From Planctomycetaceae bacterium (GTDB lineage Bacteria > Planctomycetota > Planctomycetia > Pirellulales > Pirellulaceae), in NCBI GenBank assembly GCA_002724245.1, contig PBOG01000060.1, positions 21,088-85,087 on the forward strand: 64,000 bases of DNA, in the 5' to 3' direction. Positions 46,340 to 53,764 of the stretch are shown piece after piece. Position 1 is the first letter of the stretch. Every line of letters begins with the position of its first letter. The notes under the pieces were generated by a model, which made no database searches, had not been told where the DNA came from, and saw nothing but the letters and a program-made list of their open reading frames with translations. The position numbers were made by a program, and so were the translations under genes.

Positions 46340-46380
46340 GGGTCACTCCTGTTTGAATCAGCCGATGCCTCAATCGAATA

Positions 46381-46397
46381 CCGCTGCTTCGCAACGG
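46381..46397 (-). promoter_or_regulatory. Hairpin in the groEL 5' leader
   Basis: CCGTTGC-GAA-GCAGCGG on the minus strand: a 7-bp stem (one G-T pair) with a GAA triloop, ending 41 bases before the GTG start and just upstream of the ribosome site. It could stabilise the leader or act as a translational control element; no T-run follows, so it is not a terminator. Confidence 0.4.
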
Positions 46398-46471
46398 TCA
46401 GCGCAGTGAATACCAGCAAACGCATCGATTCCTGCGAAAATGACAGTCTTCCATTACAGATCGCTCCTATA

Positions 46472-46488
46472 AAGCAACCTGTGTGCCA
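46472..46488 (-). promoter_or_regulatory. Sigma-54 (RpoN) type promoter for groEL-groES-groEL
   Basis: Minus-strand TGGCAC-ACAGG-TTGCTT matches the RpoN consensus TGGCAC-N5-TTGCW at every defined position, with the obligatory GG and GC exactly ten bases apart. Predicted transcription start near 46462 gives a leader of about 120 bases. No CIRCE element (HrcA site) is present in this leader. Confidence 0.65.
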
Positions 46489-46752
46489 CACGCCCAAAAT
46501 CTTGAAAGAATAGGGTTTTCCCCTGTATTCTCAGCAGATCCTGCATGCGTCAGGGAAGTTCCCTGTGACACGAGGAACGAGCTTCCAGGCCAGCCCTGCC
46601 AATTTGGCAGAAAACATCCCAAGGCGAGGAACATGGCCTGGCCTGCCCGTCTGACGCCCCACGCTGGCCGCGACCAGCCGCGCGTCCAGCCAGTCAGGAG
46701 AACTCCCGCGCACCGCGGAGACTCTACACCATTGGTGCCCTGCCACCAGAAA

Positions 46753-47703
46753 TCATTTCCGTGGCTGGAACCATAGCCCGTACGCCGTCTCCCCGAGAAT
46801 CGCGCGGCGCGCCTCAGCCTCCAACTCCAAACTCTCGGAAAAAATACGCAGATGATCAGCGTAGGAAATCTGCGGGCACCACAATTCACAAGGAAAATCG
46901 CTGCCCCAGACACAGCGATCCGGGCCAAACGCCCCGATCACCTGCAAACATGCAGCGTGCAGTGCACGACAGGGGTAGGGAGCTTTCGTTCCAGTCGGCA
47001 GAAAAGTCAACTTTGCATGCGCGCGAGGCAGCTTCGCCAAGGCCACGATATCCGTGAGTGTCGGCTCTAGCGTCGGCCCCACCTGGAGGTTCAAGCAATG
47101 GTCAATCACAATCCGCAGTTGCGGGTGCCGCGCGGCCAACGCTTCGATCTGCGTGCGATACTGACGGCCTGCCAGGACATTGATCACGATCCCTAGCGAT
47201 TCCGCCATTTTCCATAAGCGCGCGACGCCCGGATCATCCAGGCGGCCACTTTTGGCGGGAATGCTCCGCATCCCGCGAACATTGTTCATCAGCACATGCT
47301 GTTTCAATTTCTCAGGGCTCTTCGGATCATCCGGATCAAGCGTGACAACACCCACCATGTAATCCGGATTTAGTCGCGAAGAGTCCGAAGTAAAACGGTT
47401 GTCCCAGCGATAGTAGGTACTGGTCTGGATCGCGGTGACATACCTGACACCAGCAGCTTTCATCTCTGCCCTCAAGTGCCGCAAGGTGCCTTTGCCTGGG
47501 GGCGGGCGATAGGGTTTTTCAATCGTGGGATACCGTTTCTCATCCGTCCCGTAAATGTGCGCATGGCAGTCGATAATCATCGGCTCCGCCGCAGCCTGCG
47601 ACGCGGTCCCCGATTTGCGTGGCAACGATGCGATTGCCATGCCTGCCGAAACACCATGGAGAAACCGTCTCCTGGGAAGGAATACTGTCATCGTCTGCCT
47701 CAT
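46753..47703 (-). CDS. Exported amidohydrolase family metal-dependent hydrolase
   Basis: About 316 residues. A Tat-type leader (PRRRFLHGVSAGMAIASLP) precedes the barrel. The amidohydrolase-2 hallmarks are MIIDCHAHIYG (metal-binding His-x-His), LRIVIDHCLN (third His) and CVWGSDFPCELW (catalytic Asp with the SDFP motif). The subgroup includes 4-sulfomuconolactonase, L-rhamnono/fuconolactone hydrolases and ACMSD-type decarboxylases; the substrate is probably a lactone or sugar acid. An exported version is unusual for this group. Start uncertain between ATG 47703, ATG 47691 and GTG 47721. Confidence 0.82.
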   Translation of the reverse strand: MRQTMTVFLPRRRFLHGVSAGMAIASLPRKSGTASQAAAEPMIIDCHAHIYGTDEKRYPTIEKPYRPPPGKGTLRHLRAEMKAAGVRYVTAIQTSTYYRWDNRFTSDSSRLNPDYMVGVVTLDPDDPKSPEKLKQHVLMNNVRGMRSIPAKSGRLDDPGVARLWKMAESLGIVINVLAGRQYRTQIEALAARHPQLRIVIDHCLNLQVGPTLEPTLTDIVALAKLPRAHAKLTFLPTGTKAPYPCRALHAACLQVIGAFGPDRCVWGSDFPCELWCPQISYADHLRIFSESLELEAEARRAILGETAYGLWFQPRK

Positions 47704-47823
47704 CTTAAAAACAGGAAACACGACACAATCTGGGAGCCAGCGCGGCGCAGCATCTGGCAGCAGTCCGAATGATACCTGATCTGCATGCCCGAGGGGCGTC
47801 CGGTGAAACGAGATTCTCGGAAG

Positions 47824-49005
47824 TCAGGCAGCCTTTCGGCGGCGTTGTTTGCGCCGTCGACGGCGTTCCGACTTCGACAGGCGTTGCCTGGGTGGTGAAG
47901 ATTCCCCAGCAAGTTCGTCAATCAAATCGGCCGTGGTGTCATCCTCTTCACCCGCTGCATCGACAGCCAGCGCATCCTCAGCCTCCTCGATTTGCGGTGA
48001 CGCATCAGCCGCGGAGTCCTCCACTGCCACCGTGCTGGCTTGCTCGTCCGCAGATGACGGAAAGGCAAGCACGTCAGGGAGGGCGGCTGGTGCACTGGAC
48101 TCAACATCCTGCTCGACAGTCTCGCTGCTCGGCTCTTCACGACGTGGCCGTTTCCCCATCCCCTGTGCATCGAGATAAACGTGGCGACTGTAACAAGCAA
48201 GTGACATCAGCAACCCAAAATGACCACTCAACACGCTCGCGGATGCCATCACAACCTGATCGAACTCCTGAGGTGCGGAAACAAGGCCGAGCAGCATCAG
48301 CGCCGCCCAGGCGTATCCGGTCATCGCAATCCCAAACGCGATCGTCGCCAGCGCCGAATAGCGCAATTCCAGTACCGAACGAAATGTGCATGCAGCAATC
48401 ACGGCCGACGCTACCAGCAGCCACCAGATGGTACCATCCCCATAAACCGCAATTCCCGTCAGCACGCGCATCGCCGGAGGCAGCAGTTGATGCAATCCGG
48501 TTGTCGCGTCCAGGCTACCGACAACCAGCACGGCCGCCACCCATAACCAGCGACGGTAATAGCCACGATAGTCGTCGTGACGATGTCTGCGCAACAGGTA
48601 GACCTGAACTGCCAGGAATGCTGTCAGCATCAAAAACCCAGAACCAACCCAGCTCGCCAGGCTACCGGTAGCTCCCGGGTCGAATGGCCTTAATTGATCG
48701 GGCGAGTAAATTCCTGGCTGTTGCCCTAGCCTGATAAAGAGAAACTCCACCGCAACGATCAGTACGACGCCCCCAAACAGGAGACAAACCAGTGTCGCTA
48801 CTCGCCAAGGAATCAAGTCACAAAGACGCGGTTGCCGTTCCGCTAGTGCATCATCGGTATAATTACCGAATTCAGTCCGTGGAGTCATCTTCCGCGGGGA
48901 ACTGGGCTGCGGCGACTGGCCACCGGCGAGCGAGGGACTGTGATCCCCCTCCTCAATGAGGAGCCGCCGGCGCCGTTCACCACGTTGTCGACGGGTACCC
49001 TGCAT
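47824..49005 (-). CDS. Polytopic membrane protein with acidic then strongly basic C-terminal tail
   Basis: About 393 residues. A basic N-terminus (QGTRRQRGERRRR) is followed by about six membrane helices (VATLVCLLFGGVVLIVAVEFLF, WVGSGFLMLTAFLAVQVYLL, WLWVAAVLVVGSL, WWLLVASAVIAACT, IAFGIAMTGYAWAALMLLGLV, GHFGLLMSLACY). The last ~120 residues are Glu/Asp/Ala-rich and disordered and end in a basic cluster (KSERRRRRKQRRRKAA). I recognise no catalytic domain. ATG 49005 has GGAG about 10 bases upstream; a TTG at 49014 is the alternative. Possibly an envelope or nucleoid/ribosome-contact protein; function unknown. Confidence 0.7.
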   Translation of the reverse strand: MQGTRRQRGERRRRLLIEEGDHSPSLAGGQSPQPSSPRKMTPRTEFGNYTDDALAERQPRLCDLIPWRVATLVCLLFGGVVLIVAVEFLFIRLGQQPGIYSPDQLRPFDPGATGSLASWVGSGFLMLTAFLAVQVYLLRRHRHDDYRGYYRRWLWVAAVLVVGSLDATTGLHQLLPPAMRVLTGIAVYGDGTIWWLLVASAVIAACTFRSVLELRYSALATIAFGIAMTGYAWAALMLLGLVSAPQEFDQVVMASASVLSGHFGLLMSLACYSRHVYLDAQGMGKRPRREEPSSETVEQDVESSAPAALPDVLAFPSSADEQASTVAVEDSAADASPQIEEAEDALAVDAAGEEDDTTADLIDELAGESSPPRQRLSKSERRRRRKQRRRKAA

Positions 49006-49286
49006 CCCTGCCAACTCCTGCCAACGTGCTTGCTAGCGGACTCGGGTTGCTTCCGGGCCGCCGGCCTGCCATGTGCCGCGCCGGCCTCCCGACTACATCA
49101 CGCGTCCTGTCTAGCGCGGCCCGCGTCTATAGTTTTCGGCTCTTGGCAGACAACGGCTGAAATCTGGCCTGAGGTAAATCGGCACAGCGCGCCAAGAAAC
49201 GCGCCGTCGCCCGCCAACCTGGCGAAGCTGCGCAAGTGAGGTCGTCCAAATAGACGCCGACTCGCCTGCGCTGCCTCGCCTTCCGG

Positions 49287-50141
49287 TCACTTGGCAAACT
49301 GGTTACTGAGGACACCAATCTTCTCGATTTCGACCTCGGCGACATCACCCGGCTGCAAAAATACCGGCGGCTTCCGTGCGGCACCAACGCCAGGAGGCGT
49401 CCCCGTAAAGATGATGTCTCCCGGGTGCAAAGTGCAGACATTGGATAGATACGCGATCAAATGATCGACGGGAAAAATGAGCTGCTGCGTATTGGAATCC
49501 TGCATTGTCTCACCATTGAGACGGAGCTTGATGTCAAGGCAGCCGGGATCGGGAATCTCATCGGCCGTTACCAGTTCAGGACCAAATGGAGCAAAGTGAT
49601 CAAACGTCTTCCCCAGCAACCATTGGCCTCCGGGTTTTCCCAACTGCCAGTCGCGTGCAGAGACGTCGTGGCCACAAGCATACCCGCCGACATATTCCAA
49701 AGCTTGGTCCTGAGGAATCTCGCGTCCAGACTGACCGACTACCACCACCAACTCGGCTTCATAATCGACCTCAGAACTGAGACCGGGCAATGAAACAACA
49801 TCGTTGTGGGCCGCCACAGCCGTGCTAAATTTACTGAACACCACCGGCTCGGTAGGAGGATCAACACCAGATTCCGCTGCGTGATCTGCGTAATTCAAAC
49901 CGATGCAGAAGATCTTTCCCGGTTGAGGAACTGGGGCCAAGACACGCACGCTCCCCGCCGGCACTCCATTACCCGCCGCAGTAGCTGCGACTGCCCGCTC
50001 TCGTCCCGCAGCCCCCATGGCCAGCAACTCCGCCATTGACGATGGCAATTCAGCATCGGCTTGCTGCAAATCGACGTAATCTCCGTCTCGCACCCCGGCC
50101 ACGCGAGGCCCTGTTTCGCTTTGATATGTTACTAAACGCAT
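49287..50141 (-). CDS. Fumarylacetoacetate hydrolase family protein
   Basis: 284 residues. The FAH domain starts with KIFCIGLNYADHAAE and includes the metal Glu/Glu/Asp set around EPVVFSKFSTAV, VDYEAELVVVVGQ and GYACGHDVSARDWQ, then LIFPVDHLIAYLSNVCTLHPGDIIFTGTPPGVG. Members cleave or decarboxylate beta-diketo acids, including 2-hydroxyhepta-2,4-diene-1,7-dioate isomerase, 2,4-diketo-3-deoxy-L-fuconate hydrolase and acylpyruvases. In planctomycetes it often belongs to sugar-acid (fuconate/rhamnonate) catabolism, in keeping with the dehydratase-like enzymes further on. The N-terminal 70 residues (MRLVTYQSETGPRVAGV) are also typical. Confidence 0.9.
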   Translation of the reverse strand: MRLVTYQSETGPRVAGVRDGDYVDLQQADAELPSSMAELLAMGAAGRERAVAATAAGNGVPAGSVRVLAPVPQPGKIFCIGLNYADHAAESGVDPPTEPVVFSKFSTAVAAHNDVVSLPGLSSEVDYEAELVVVVGQSGREIPQDQALEYVGGYACGHDVSARDWQLGKPGGQWLLGKTFDHFAPFGPELVTADEIPDPGCLDIKLRLNGETMQDSNTQQLIFPVDHLIAYLSNVCTLHPGDIIFTGTPPGVGAARKPPVFLQPGDVAEVEIEKIGVLSNQFAK

Positions 50142-50319
50142 GCTGATTCCCTCATAAGTTTGTCTCCGCGCCGCACACTAATATTGCGCAAGGCAGGCAA
50201 TCACGAGCCTATCGAAGCGGACGGCGCACATCAACTTCCGCCGAGTTTAACGCCGAGGTACCGTGCCGACCAGCAGCCCACACCGGCATTCAGAAATCTG
50301 CCCGTCAGGAAATCAAACG

Positions 50320-51666
50320 TCAAGAAATAAAACGCTGTAACACATCAAGGGTCTTCCGCGCCATCGTTTCTGCGTTCAATTCTGTCCAGACGTGCCGTCT
50401 CCCCTGCTCCGCCAATTCACGGCAAAGCTGTCGATTACCAAGTAACTCCGCCAGCGTTTCAGCCAATCGTCCTGGCTGCTCGGGCGGTACCAGTCGACCA
50501 CCTCCGGTCTGTCCCAGTAACTCAGGAAAGGCACCGTGGTCAGGCACAACAACCGGGACGCCAGCGGCCAATGCTTCCAAAACAAACAGCCCCTTCGGTT
50601 CCCGGTACGTAGTCGGTACCGACAGAAGGTCCAGCGACTGCAGAAATTCGATCTTCTCGCGCCGATCAATTTCACCCACGTATTCAAAAACATCGCCGGC
50701 CCCCGCGGCACGCAGTCTGGCGAACTGCGTTTCCGCGTACTTCTGCTGGCCAGGTCCTAGCCAACCCGCAATGCGCAGGCGTGCATCTTCCATACCTGGC
50801 CGCTGTCGCAATTCCAGAAAAGCGTCAACCAGCACATGCAAGCCCTTCTCTTCCGCAATGCGTGCCAAATATCCCACGGTAGGCGACGTCGCTGCGGAGC
50901 GTTCCGCTGTCGTTTCGGCGGCCAACTGAAAATCGTGAGTATCTACCCCCAGCGGGATCTTGTGGAACCGATCACGCGCAATGCCAAGATACTCGGACAT
51001 GACGCCTGCGTAATAATCGCTATGCACCAGAAAACCGTCGATGTGATCCACCAATCCTCGGATCAACGTCTGGGCGCGCCCGCGATACGGCTCCACGAGG
51101 TTGTCCAGAAAAATATCATCGCCCTGTAGCGTCACAACAACAGGCACATTCAACGCCTGCTTGAGGCTGGGAACACAACCAGCTATGAGAATATTGCTGA
51201 AGTTGAGCAAGTCAGGCTTCTGCTGGCCTTGCATCCACCGACACAGCCTGAGAACTTCCTTGCGCTGTCGCCCCCGACTGCCCTGCAACATGGAAACCGC
51301 CAAAGCCCCTAGTTGGCGTGGGCTGGTCTCCATCGCGCGTGAAGTAATCCACCGTATCAATCCAGGGCGATCTAGCCACCGATCCAGTATGCCCGGCAAA
51401 TAGCGAAACAGGAACAATTTCTGCTGCAGGTAGACATTCAGACCTCCAAAAAAAACACGATCAATGGTCGCGTCTTCTTCATCAGTCCGAATCGGCGTGT
51501 AGGTGGGAATCAGCTGAACATCCACACCCAATCGGTGCAGCGCCCGCGCCAAAGTGTTGTCATGAAGGCAACTACCGCAGTACATCCCTCCGGCACCTGC
51601 CGTCAGGTAGTTAATCTTCAATACGGATTCCGTTGTCTGTGTCGGATCGGACATGCAAAGGCCCAT
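50320..51666 (-). CDS. Glycosyltransferase family 4 (GT-B fold)
   Basis: 448 residues (or 444 from the ATG at 51654). N-terminal domain has LKINYLTAGAGGMYCGSCLHDNTLARAL, the acceptor side of a GT4 enzyme. The C-terminal donor domain shows VGYLARIAEEKGLHVLVDAFLEL, LRIAGWLG, YVGEIDRREKIEFLQSLDLLSVPTTYREPKGLFVLEALAAGVPVVVPDHGAFPEL, with the catalytic EX7E (EPKGLFVLE). It transfers a sugar to a lipid or sugar acceptor on the cytosolic face. Donor and acceptor unknown; it sits alone rather than in a polysaccharide cluster. No signal peptide. Confidence 0.9.
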   Translation of the reverse strand: MGLCMSDPTQTTESVLKINYLTAGAGGMYCGSCLHDNTLARALHRLGVDVQLIPTYTPIRTDEEDATIDRVFFGGLNVYLQQKLFLFRYLPGILDRWLDRPGLIRWITSRAMETSPRQLGALAVSMLQGSRGRQRKEVLRLCRWMQGQQKPDLLNFSNILIAGCVPSLKQALNVPVVVTLQGDDIFLDNLVEPYRGRAQTLIRGLVDHIDGFLVHSDYYAGVMSEYLGIARDRFHKIPLGVDTHDFQLAAETTAERSAATSPTVGYLARIAEEKGLHVLVDAFLELRQRPGMEDARLRIAGWLGPGQQKYAETQFARLRAAGAGDVFEYVGEIDRREKIEFLQSLDLLSVPTTYREPKGLFVLEALAAGVPVVVPDHGAFPELLGQTGGGRLVPPEQPGRLAETLAELLGNRQLCRELAEQGRRHVWTELNAETMARKTLDVLQRFIS

Positions 51667-51728
51667 GGTACAAGTTCAGCTCGCAGGCACAAACCACGCG
51701 ACATCATGAACGACAGAGATTCCTGAGC

Positions 51729-52547
51729 TCACGGCGTCGCACCCATCCCGGTCAGCTCATGAAACGCATCCACCGTCTGCCGCAGTAAAACGTGGTATTC
51801 GCTGACTTCGATCTCCGGCCCCATCAACTCTACCTCCCAGGCACCGTCATATTCGGCGGCGCGCAACCGGCCAACAATCTCATCCAGTGGTAGATTTCCT
51901 CGTCCCAGGGGAAATCGATCCTGCTCATCACTAGGCGGCCCGGCGGCATCGGCCAATTGGACCAAGCCAATTCGCGGAACAAGTTCCGGGATACGGTCCA
52001 ATACTCCTGGATCATGGCCAAAATGATACGTATCAAACGCGATTTTCAGCCATGGCGAACCAATCCGATCGATCAACTCCAGCGTCTCATCGAGGGTATG
52101 CAAAAAAGTCCAATCCGACGCGGATTCTGGAGGCATCGGCTCCAACGCCAGCGGCACACACGCATCCTCGGCAGTTTCCAGTAACTCGCATAATGCCTGC
52201 TGCAACAGACGACGGGCATGATTACGCGTGTGACCAGCACGCGCACCACTATGAACAAGGAGACAGTTTGCCTGGAGTTCGGCGGCAACCCGCATTGCCT
52301 CAAGGGCATCCTGCAAACTCTCGGCGTAACTCCGCGAATCGCTGCCTGTAAAGCCACCGGTCCAATGGAGGCTGGAAACACCGAGGCCAGATTCTGCCAA
52401 CAGATCGAGCCCCCGGATTTCACCAAAATCCGCTAGTTTTGGGCGCCAAACTCCCATCTGGCCAATGCCAGCTGCCAGGTACTGCTCTACGTCTTCCTCA
52501 AATGACCATCGGTAGGTGGTCATTTCGTTCATCGCCAAGGTCACCAT
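51729..52547 (-). CDS. Sugar phosphate isomerase/epimerase (TIM barrel)
   Basis: 272 residues. WSFEEDVEQYLAAGIGQMGVWRPKL is the usual start of this barrel, then LLVHSGARAGHTRNHARRLL, VPLALEPMPPE (metal Glu), LKIAFDTYHFGHDP (metal Asp/His), GLVQLADAAGPPSDEQDR and GAWEVELMGPE (metal Glu). Metal ligands look complete. Related to the protein at 31596-32414 but clearly diverged. Substrate unknown. Two later in-frame Met codons (residues 6 and 9) could also be starts. Divergent from the ABC ATPase with 329 bases between. Confidence 0.86.
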   Translation of the reverse strand: MVTLAMNEMTTYRWSFEEDVEQYLAAGIGQMGVWRPKLADFGEIRGLDLLAESGLGVSSLHWTGGFTGSDSRSYAESLQDALEAMRVAAELQANCLLVHSGARAGHTRNHARRLLQQALCELLETAEDACVPLALEPMPPESASDWTFLHTLDETLELIDRIGSPWLKIAFDTYHFGHDPGVLDRIPELVPRIGLVQLADAAGPPSDEQDRFPLGRGNLPLDEIVGRLRAAEYDGAWEVELMGPEIEVSEYHVLLRQTVDAFHELTGMGATP

Positions 52548-52876
52548 CGGGGCACTCGTGCAAACCGGTTACAGTCTTCGTCACATGCGATGTGGGGCGT
52601 AGTATGCGGGAAGCGCCAGGCAATGTAAACCGCGGCGCAACCCCAGCCCGTTTTCACGTCTAAACCGTAATTTCGTTACGACATGAAGGTTACAATCCGA
52701 ACGTGCAGGCGCTTGCAAGATCGACCCTGAAAGACGCTTCGCGCCCTCCGAGCAGTCGTGTTATAAGAAAATAACGCTGCATCACCACCGCAATCGTCTC
52801 CCTGGTAGTGTGCCTGTCGGTGCCCATTCACCTGGCTCTTTTCGTAAAGCCTCCTAATCTTGAAGCGTCATTAAAA
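52548..52876. other. Divergent intergenic region of 329 bases before the ABC transporter genes
   Basis: No gene recognised. Contains a small inverted repeat CGTAA-TTTCG-TTACG near 52666-52680 and an AT-rich patch near 52760-52780 that may be promoter. No T-run terminator. Confidence 0.4.
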
Positions 52877-53692
52877 ATGATCCGTGTACATCAACTGAGC
52901 AAAATCTACACGGACTGGCAACAAGGCGATTCCATCGCCCTCAATGCCATTTCATTCCATGCCAAACGTGGAGAAATCTACGGACTTCTGGGAACAAACG
53001 GAGCGGGCAAGACCACCGCATTGAGGATCCTGGCAACCGTCCTTGCACCCAGCAGCGGCAACGCCACTATCGATGGCTGTGATGTCGTCAAGGATTCTGC
53101 ACTGGTACGCCAGAAAATTGGATTCGTCTCCAGCAATACGGCGATTTATGACCGCATGACAGCGTGGGAACTGGTCACCTATTTCGGCCGTCTGCATGGC
53201 CTGGACCCGGAATTGCTGCGTGACCGCATGGAGGGGCTGTTTACACAGCTTGAGATGCACGACTTCCGCGATGTACTCGGTGCGAAGATGTCGAGTGGAA
53301 TGAAACAGAAGACTTCCATCGCCAGGGCTTTGATTCACGACCCACCCGTACTGATTTTTGATGAAGCCACCGTTGGCCTCGACGTCCTGGCAGGCCGCAG
53401 TCTGCTGGATACCGTCTGCAAACTGCGGGATCAAGGGAAATGCATCGTCTTCTCCACACACATCATGCGAGAAGCGGAACGACTCTGTGACAAGGTGGCC
53501 ATTCTGCACCGGGGCCGCTTCCTGGCGGAGGGAAACTGGCGTGACCTGGCGCAAGAGCACGGCTACGCCGACCTGGAAGAACTCTTTTTTGAACTAATCC
53601 GCGAAGATCGTTCCGTCGATTCGTCAAGTTCACTTCGAGAATCGGTCGCCTGCGAAACCACCGTCTCGATGGCGGCCAGTAGACTCACCTGA
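52877..53692 (+). CDS. natA: ABC transporter ATP-binding protein, NatA type
   Basis: About 271 residues from the ATG at 52877. Walker A GLLGTNGAGKTT, Q-loop region VRQKIGFVSSNTAIYDRMTAWELVTYFGRLHGL, signature MSSGMKQKTSIARALIHDP, Walker B VLIFDEATVGLDV and switch His in VFSTHIMREAE are all present. The subclass matches NatA, the ATPase of a Na+ exporter family. Upstream in-frame ATG at 52808 adds a non-conserved extension. The partner is the permease-protease fusion 72 bases downstream. Confidence 0.92.
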   Translation: MIRVHQLSKIYTDWQQGDSIALNAISFHAKRGEIYGLLGTNGAGKTTALRILATVLAPSSGNATIDGCDVVKDSALVRQKIGFVSSNTAIYDRMTAWELVTYFGRLHGLDPELLRDRMEGLFTQLEMHDFRDVLGAKMSSGMKQKTSIARALIHDPPVLIFDEATVGLDVLAGRSLLDTVCKLRDQGKCIVFSTHIMREAERLCDKVAILHRGRFLAEGNWRDLAQEHGYADLEELFFELIREDRSVDSSSSLRESVACETTVSMAASRLT

Positions 53693-53764
53693 TCAACCGT
53701 AACCACAGCAGATCTCACTGGAAATTGACCGTCCGGCTACGACTTAATCACCACGGTAACAACT

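Noticed and set aside
46501..46528. Sigma-32-like CTTGAAAG ... CCCCTG on the plus strand near groEL
   Set aside because: It points away from groEL and toward a region with no plus-strand gene, so it is probably coincidental.
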